Notes under the pieces: generated by a model
Told to the model about the DNA's origin: nothing
Databases searched by the model: none
The model's input: only the letters and a program-made list of their open reading frames with translations
From: Planctomonas psychrotolerans
Lineage (GTDB): Bacteria > Actinomycetota > Actinomycetes > Actinomycetales > Microbacteriaceae
Direction of reading: 5' to 3'
Assembly: GCF_008642235.1 (NCBI RefSeq)
Contig: NZ_SJEV01000001.1
Span: 186,001 to 250,000, forward strand
Length of the DNA: 64,000 bases
Shown here: piece by piece, positions 59,804-64,000 of the stretch
Layout of the letters: each line of letters starts with the position of its first letter
Numbering within the stretch: position 1 is the stretch's first letter
Made by a program: the position numbers and the translations under genes

Positions 59804-60756
59804 TGTACTGAGCCATCGAGTTGGTGACACTCAGGCTGCGGGTGTGAGGCCGTGGCTGGAGTGGATTCGACCAGTGTTGTAGTGCGCGATCCAGGGCGCA
59901 AAGGGCGTCGGCCCGAGCGGTGTTCGAGGTAAATGGTTGCCGGTAGGCCCACTCGGTTGCGAGGGTCAGGTCGGAGCGCTCAACTTTTCCGTTCTGCCAG
60001 GGGCAGTGCGGCTTGATGAACTTCTGAGTGGCGCCGAGCACGGCGACGGCGGGGAACGCGGCCGACTTCCGGTAAGCGAAAGCGTTGTCGGTGATGACGC
60101 GCTCGATCTTCTCGATGCCGTGTCTTTGGAAGTAGGCCGCCGCTTTGGAGAGGAACCCGGCTGCAGTGATGGCCTTCTCATCGGGGTGGATCTCGGCGTG
60201 GGCGCGCCGGGTGGGTCTTTGACCGCGGCGTGGACGTAGTCGAACCCGATCCGGTTCTTCCGGTCGTTCGTGCCCGCGGCACGGCCGTGAACTCACCATC
60301 CGCCACCGTCCGGGATGCGGTCAAGCCTCTTCACGTCGACATGCACCAGCTCACCTTGGTCTGTCCCGTTCGTACCGGTTCGCCGTCGACCGGGACGCCC
60401 TGATCGAGGCCCGGTGACAGGGTCGAGCCACGCCAGCGGCGGGACCTAATGCCGGGTCAGGATGCGGGAAATCGTCCGGGCCGGGACGCCGGTCACCGAC
60501 GCTAGTCGGGGGGGCCCGAACCGCAGGCGCGTCCGCGCTTCGAGCACGGCTGCCTCGCGTTGCGGGGTGGCCCGGGTTGGCGTGGTGCGGGGCCGACTGG
60601 ACCGGTCGGCCAACCCTGCAACGCCTTCGGCCCGAAAGCGTGCACCCACCGGTGCGCGCATTGGCGCGAAACACCGAGTTCTTTGGTCACGTGAGCGACG
60701 TGCCGGCCCTCACGGATCACTCTGTGAACAAGCAAAGCCCTCCCGCGGGTCGTCAA
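59799..60756 (-). pseudogene. IS481 transposase, multiply frameshifted
   Basis: Fragments in three frames: HTH part HVTKELGVSRQCAHRWVHAFG (about 60690-60640), a second piece RFRAEGVAGLADRSSRP (to 60446), a link ANRYERDRP, and the DDE core with VITDNAFAYRKS and HCPWQNGKVERS ending VTNSMAQYS. At least two or three frameshifts and an internal stop break it. The terminal TAG (59799-59801) comes from the CTAG target, a feature of this IS family. It cannot encode an active transposase. Confidence 0.85.
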
Positions 60757-60876
60757 ACGAGCATTAGCGTGGAGCAGGGGACCTCCTGGCGATGGTTGAA
60801 CTAGTCAGCTCCATCAAGCCAGGGGTCTCGCTACATCACAAGCCCGAAAGTGTCACCAACGTCACGGCCGAGAACA
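59804..60876. mobile_element. IS481-family insertion sequence (decayed)
   Basis: A ~1073-bp element. The left end begins TGTACTGAGCCATCGA then GTTGGTGACACT (59804-59831). The right end, read inward, is TGTTCTCGGCCGTGAC then GTTGGTGACACT (60876-60849). The ends share the last 12 bases exactly and most of the first 16. CTAG flanks both sides (59799-59802; 60878-60881), matching the NCTAGN target of IS481. The outer N positions differ, so the exact duplication length is uncertain. Boundaries were set by eye. Confidence 0.8.
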
Positions 60877-60877
60877 A

Positions 60878-62632
60878 CTAGACGGCATTCTGTGGTGCTT
60901 CGTGAGGCCATCGCTCAATGCACCAATCTGCCAGTTCAGTACTCCGAGAGTCGACCTCGGCCGGAGTCCAATCTGGATACTTCTTGGCGAATGTGCGTGC
61001 GCTGGTGAAGGCAGACATCGACTCGAACTTCGGCGCTTTGACACTGTAGGCACTTGTTTGCAACTGCCCATTCATTTGGGAACTGAGCGGAATCAAGTTG
61101 GCGAAAAGGTCTTTCTGACGGGCGTGCTCAGAAGCCGAGAACTTCGACCAGTTCTTCGATGACGCTTGTGGTAGAACGTGCTCTATCCACATCGTGAGAG
61201 AGGAAACATCGTCCCCGCCCAGCGACTCCTCATATTGCATGAGCACATAGCGATCGATCGAAGTACCGTAAAGGGGAAGAGTTTTGACTGACTCCCTAAC
61301 CTCATAGCTCGATGGCCACTGAACTGTCTTACGGGTGGCAATTCTCGCAGAAACGTTAGCACCCGACGGTTTCCCGTCAACTTCTCCCCACAGGCCCTTG
61401 AATACGGCATGAAGACCTGTTGGCTCGTGCCCGCAGAGCGCGCGTCTAACGAGGAAAGAATCGAGCACTCTCATGGTTTCCAACGCATCCGATTCGTTGA
61501 CGTCACCCCTCGATATACCAACGGAAAGGTTCATCAGGAATGGATATATGGAACTGGGCGCACCCATACCGTAGAACCGGCGAAATGCCTTCCTGATCGA
61601 TTTGGGATGATTGCTAGAATTTGTGCCGAATTTCAAATCGAGGAACGGCGCCTGGTACACCGAAAGTTCTTCGACCACGTCCTCCGGCTTCTTCCCCACC
61701 CAATGTGACTTCAGGGCCGCGTAGACGTCGGATTTCCTGAGGTTGGAATCGTAGATGAGTCCGAAAGGAAAAAAGTAGTCGTCAAAATATTCCTTCTTGT
61801 CGACCTTGAACTTCTGATAGAACGGGCCCCAGTAATGGGTGTCCACCCGGACTGCTTCGTCCGGATCGTCCGCTGCGGTCTTCGCGAAGACATCGTTACG
61901 GACGAGGTCCCCAGTCGTCATCGGCTCCTGGCCGGAATTCAGACTATCGAAGATTTTCGGCCCATTAGTTGGGTCTTTGATGTCGATCTGCACGATCGTC
62001 ATTGACTGAACTAGACGCGCGTATATTTGGCCAAGCCGAGCGGCACCCTCGACTCTGACTTGTTTGCGTAAGAACGATTTTGCAGCTTTATAGTTGGTCG
62101 CCACCCGTTGATTGCTTTCCACACTGCTCGGTAGTGGGCTGAGCTTGAATCCCTCAAGGCTCTTGTCGAAGTTTCTGGTAGCCAGTACTTCTCGAATGAC
62201 CGCGTTCATGTCCCCTTGGTCTTCCTTGGACGACTGAAGCTTGATATTCGACTTGTTGTGATACCCGCCGCTAGCTATGTACTTCCGGAATATCTTCTGA
62301 GCTTCGACTGTCTCACCAAGCTCTATATACATCTGCACAACCGCGCACAGGTAGAGGTAGATGGTCGTGAGTCGCTGTTGACCGTCGATGACTTGGTAGG
62401 CGTCGGGATCAGACGGATCGGTGTAAAGGCCATGGTGAATCACAGCGCCAAGGAAGTGCACGTCATTGGTTCCGTCAACGAGCGCCAGAAGGTCCTTCTC
62501 AAACTGTACGAGGCGCTTGGGCATCCACTTATATGGCCGCTGGAAGAAAGGAATCACGAATATTGCGTCTCGCCCGATGAGCGAGCCGATGTCTGTTTCG
62601 TGGGTATTGTTTGTCAGCTTGACAATCGACAC
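60878..62632 (-). CDS. DUF262/DUF1524 protein (GmrSD-like type IV restriction nuclease)
   Basis: A 584-aa protein. The DUF262 (ParB/Srx-like NTPase) part begins at once: FVIPFFQRPYKW (25-36) and VIDGQQRLTT (81-90). The C-terminal DUF1524 HNH-type nuclease part has MWIEHVLPQ (His485) and FANLIPLSS (from about 510). This fused order is that of GmrSD-type enzymes that cut modified phage DNA. The GTG at 62632 has GGGA upstream; longer frames lack domain support. G+C is clearly below the window average, suggesting transfer. The IS481 element lies one base after its TAG. Confidence 0.85.
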   Translation of the reverse strand: MSIVKLTNNTHETDIGSLIGRDAIFVIPFFQRPYKWMPKRLVQFEKDLLALVDGTNDVHFLGAVIHHGLYTDPSDPDAYQVIDGQQRLTTIYLYLCAVVQMYIELGETVEAQKIFRKYIASGGYHNKSNIKLQSSKEDQGDMNAVIREVLATRNFDKSLEGFKLSPLPSSVESNQRVATNYKAAKSFLRKQVRVEGAARLGQIYARLVQSMTIVQIDIKDPTNGPKIFDSLNSGQEPMTTGDLVRNDVFAKTAADDPDEAVRVDTHYWGPFYQKFKVDKKEYFDDYFFPFGLIYDSNLRKSDVYAALKSHWVGKKPEDVVEELSVYQAPFLDLKFGTNSSNHPKSIRKAFRRFYGMGAPSSIYPFLMNLSVGISRGDVNESDALETMRVLDSFLVRRALCGHEPTGLHAVFKGLWGEVDGKPSGANVSARIATRKTVQWPSSYEVRESVKTLPLYGTSIDRYVLMQYEESLGGDDVSSLTMWIEHVLPQASSKNWSKFSASEHARQKDLFANLIPLSSQMNGQLQTSAYSVKAPKFESMSAFTSARTFAKKYPDWTPAEVDSRSTELADWCIERWPHEAPQNAV

Positions 62633-62774
62633 AGGGTCCCTTCTTTGCCAGTAGTTGGTGTGAATAGTCGTGTGCGAATTCCAGCTGGAGATTCTCCTAG
62701 ACACTGCATCAGCGTAGGGCAGGGGTGCCGCTAGACGGTGAAGTGCCATCCTTTTCCCCGAATGAAAAATTGCC

Positions 62775-63015
62775 CGATACACGGCTTGGATGCTGGCTAA
62801 TATCGGTGTCACGTCCACGATTGTCGATGCTCGCACGACGAGCAGCTGACGGACAACCTCGGCGCCGCCGACCTGAAGTTGACCGACACGGAGCTTGTGC
62901 GACTCAATGACGCGAGTGCGACCCGCTCCCCTACCCGTACTGGCACCAGGCCAAAACCGCGGACGCTCGCTCGAGCGCAGCCGACCTCAGCCTTCTCAAG
63001 CGGCTACATTCCTGA
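62775..63015 (+). pseudogene. Degraded 3' fragment of a second aldo/keto reductase gene
   Basis: Read across two frameshifts it encodes TAWMLANIGVTSTIVDAR, then LTDNLGAADLKLTDTELVRLNDASATR, then PYPYWHQAKTADARSSAADLS and a stop at 63013-63015. This matches the last ~80 residues of the intact reductase at 54681-55733 almost residue for residue. Nucleotide similarity is high but not identical. Single-base deletions (after GCTCGCA and in CCCGCTCCCC) break the frame. The 5' part of the gene is missing; the sequence to the left is the DUF262 upstream region. Confidence 0.85.
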
Positions 63016-63371
63016 TCGGTGGGCCAAGCAGCGATACGGCATGGTCGACATCGCAACCCGGTGGCTCGACGCTGATCGGCATAGGCATCGTTCCGATCGG
63101 GAGTCTGCCGCTGCGCCCCGGACGTGGACGTCAGGTGTGCGCCGCTCTCTGGCCTATCGGTCGCGAGCCCGTAGCGACTCCGGCCAACCGCAACCAGCCC
63201 CCGCAGACGACGCCTGTGAGGGAGCTGAAATTGCCGAGAACCTCTATCTGCGCGTCCTATACTCTAAAACGTTCGGTGTCGACCGGCAGGCACGAACGGC
63301 AAATGGGCGTTTGTTGGAGTCTGTGCGGAGCTGGGAAGCACTGCAAAGCGCCGGTCCAGGACGCCCCGTCT
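63016..63371. other. Spacer without recognised genes
   Basis: 356 bp between the reductase remnant and the methyltransferase stop. Open frames on the plus strand cross it but mix the remnant with antisense methyltransferase sequence and show no family pattern. I see no promoter, hairpin or repeat I would defend. Confidence 0.5.
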
Positions 63372-64000
63372 TTACTCAGCCCCGTGTATGTATAGGTAGA
63401 TCGACTCGGCTATCTTGCGTCCGAGCGGGATGGGCACCGCGTTGCCGAACTGCAGTTTGGACCCGTAACACTCGAAGTCATCAGGGACCCCCAGAAGCTT
63501 GGCCGCTTCGAAGTCAGTCGGGTGGAGGTACCGACCCTTCTCAGGCTTGAAGAACTCCGTCCGGATCGTCACAGAGGGCGCCCCGCTCCGGAGCCGACCC
63601 ATGACATCTCCGGAGCTGGCGTCGCGCAAGTCCCACGCCACGGTAGAGAGGTATTCGAGGACAACCGTCCGATGTGCGTCGCCCTCAGTGAGAACAACAT
63701 GGAATATCTCCGACTTGCTGCGACGGCTCCTCGACCTCGTGCACTCCGAGACGGGATTGGCAGTGCTCACGGTGAATCGACGCTTTGTGGCGGCACCATC
63801 GACCACAACGATGTGCGCACCAAGAACGTTCAACGACCCATCGTTGTGTCGGTGGTCGCCCACCTTTTGGAGGACGAGCTCGCTGCCGTCATCGAAGCGA
63901 CACACATACCGACCGCGGAGGTCCTTCCGGTTGCCACCTTTCGAGATCGCGCGATAGCGCCACAGCGAGATCAGCTCTGGTCTGCGGCCAATGTGAAGGT
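63372..64000 (-). CDS. C5 cytosine DNA methyltransferase, C-terminal part (runs off the window)
   Basis: The frame is open to the window's right edge (reading LHIGRRPELISLWRYRAISK at the edge), so only the last ~209 residues are seen. The end matches C5-methyltransferase motifs: TIRTEFFKPEKGRYLHPTD, then FEAAKLLGVPDDF (motif IX-like) and LQFGNAVPIPLGRKIAESI (motif X, GNAVP). The catalytic PCQ motif would lie outside. A ~70-residue segment around GAHIVVVDGAA is unlike typical members and may be a target-recognition or inserted region. Its closeness to a GmrSD-like gene suggests a restriction/defence context. Confidence 0.8.
   Translation of the reverse strand, partial: LHIGRRPELISLWRYRAISKGGNRKDLRGRYVCRFDDGSELVLQKVGDHRHNDGSLNVLGAHIVVVDGAATKRRFTVSTANPVSECTRSRSRRSKSEIFHVVLTEGDAHRTVVLEYLSTVAWDLRDASSGDVMGRLRSGAPSVTIRTEFFKPEKGRYLHPTDFEAAKLLGVPDDFECYGSKLQFGNAVPIPLGRKIAESIYLYIHGAE

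Noticed and set aside
59598-59882. Possible 94-aa gene left of the IS element
   Set aside because: It runs across the IS boundary, has no ribosome site or family pattern and lacks the codon bias of real genes here.
62879-63550. Possible 223-aa gene near the right end
   Set aside because: Its start is the frameshifted reductase remnant and its end is antisense to the methyltransferase.
1-64000. tRNA, rRNA or riboswitch
   Set aside because: I looked for T-loop sequences, rRNA signatures and long structured leaders and found none that could be defended.

Overview
The window is about 64 kb of high-GC chromosome from an actinobacterium, most probably a member of the Microbacteriaceae. The support is strong G/C preference at third codon positions, frequent GTG starts, ATGA/GTGA stop-start overlaps, an actinobacterial gene set (manganese catalase, LigB-type ATP ligase, dodecin, PPK2, PhoX with a Cys cluster before its Tat motif) and a cluster of short palindromic repeats of the kind common in this family. 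I do not assign a genus. No tRNA, rRNA or CRISPR array was found. The first and last genes are cut by the window edges.

Layout. 0-7.3 kb: a carbohydrate/polyol locus. A leftward operon (Gfo/Idh oxidoreductase, a Gfo/Idh-like protein without a nucleotide-binding motif, a short MDR dehydrogenase) diverges from a rightward binding-protein/two-permease ABC importer ending in a TetR-type regulator. A palindrome lies between the two arms. 7.4-15.3 kb: malQ, a beta-lactamase-fold hydrolase, a repeat cluster, small proteins, manganese catalase and a DEAD-box helicase. 15.3-17.4 kb: a clan GH-A glycoside hydrolase overlapping a zinc dehydrogenase. 17.6-21.4 kb: DUF1905, ATP-dependent DNA ligase, a peptidoglycan-binding protein, and DUF6157-like and GyrI-like proteins.

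21.6-32.7 kb is the most interesting metabolic region. It has two flavin reductase genes, three NtaA/SnaA/DszA-type FMN monooxygenases, an adenosine-deaminase-family enzyme, a complete NMT1/THI5-type ABC importer and a TetR regulator. Two of its promoters share an almost identical 16-bp palindrome inside a longer conserved block. This suggests one regulon for import, deamination and oxidative breakdown of an unidentified, probably nitrogen-containing, compound.

33-54.6 kb has three phosphatases of different families (PhoA, PhoX, PhoD types) and a PPK2. It also holds a cell-surface DUF916-like protein, an MFS exporter with a clear promoter/operator, a divergent alpha/beta hydrolase and phosphotriesterase-family pair, and a carotenoid-tailoring-like group (CrtI/CrtD-type FAD enzyme, UbiA prenyltransferase, CrtX-like glycosyltransferase). 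Housekeeping genes (ArfB, dodecin, glutaredoxin-like) and one small membrane gene interrupted by TGA complete it.

57.2-64 kb is a lower-GC accessory block that looks like a defence island. A MazG-like pyrophosphohydrolase overlaps a GIY-YIG/DUF2075 helicase-like protein. A decayed IS481-family element sits exactly after the stop codon of a DUF262/DUF1524 (GmrSD-like) nuclease gene. Beyond that are a degraded 3' end of a second aldo/keto reductase gene and the 3' part of a C5 cytosine methyltransferase gene running off the window.
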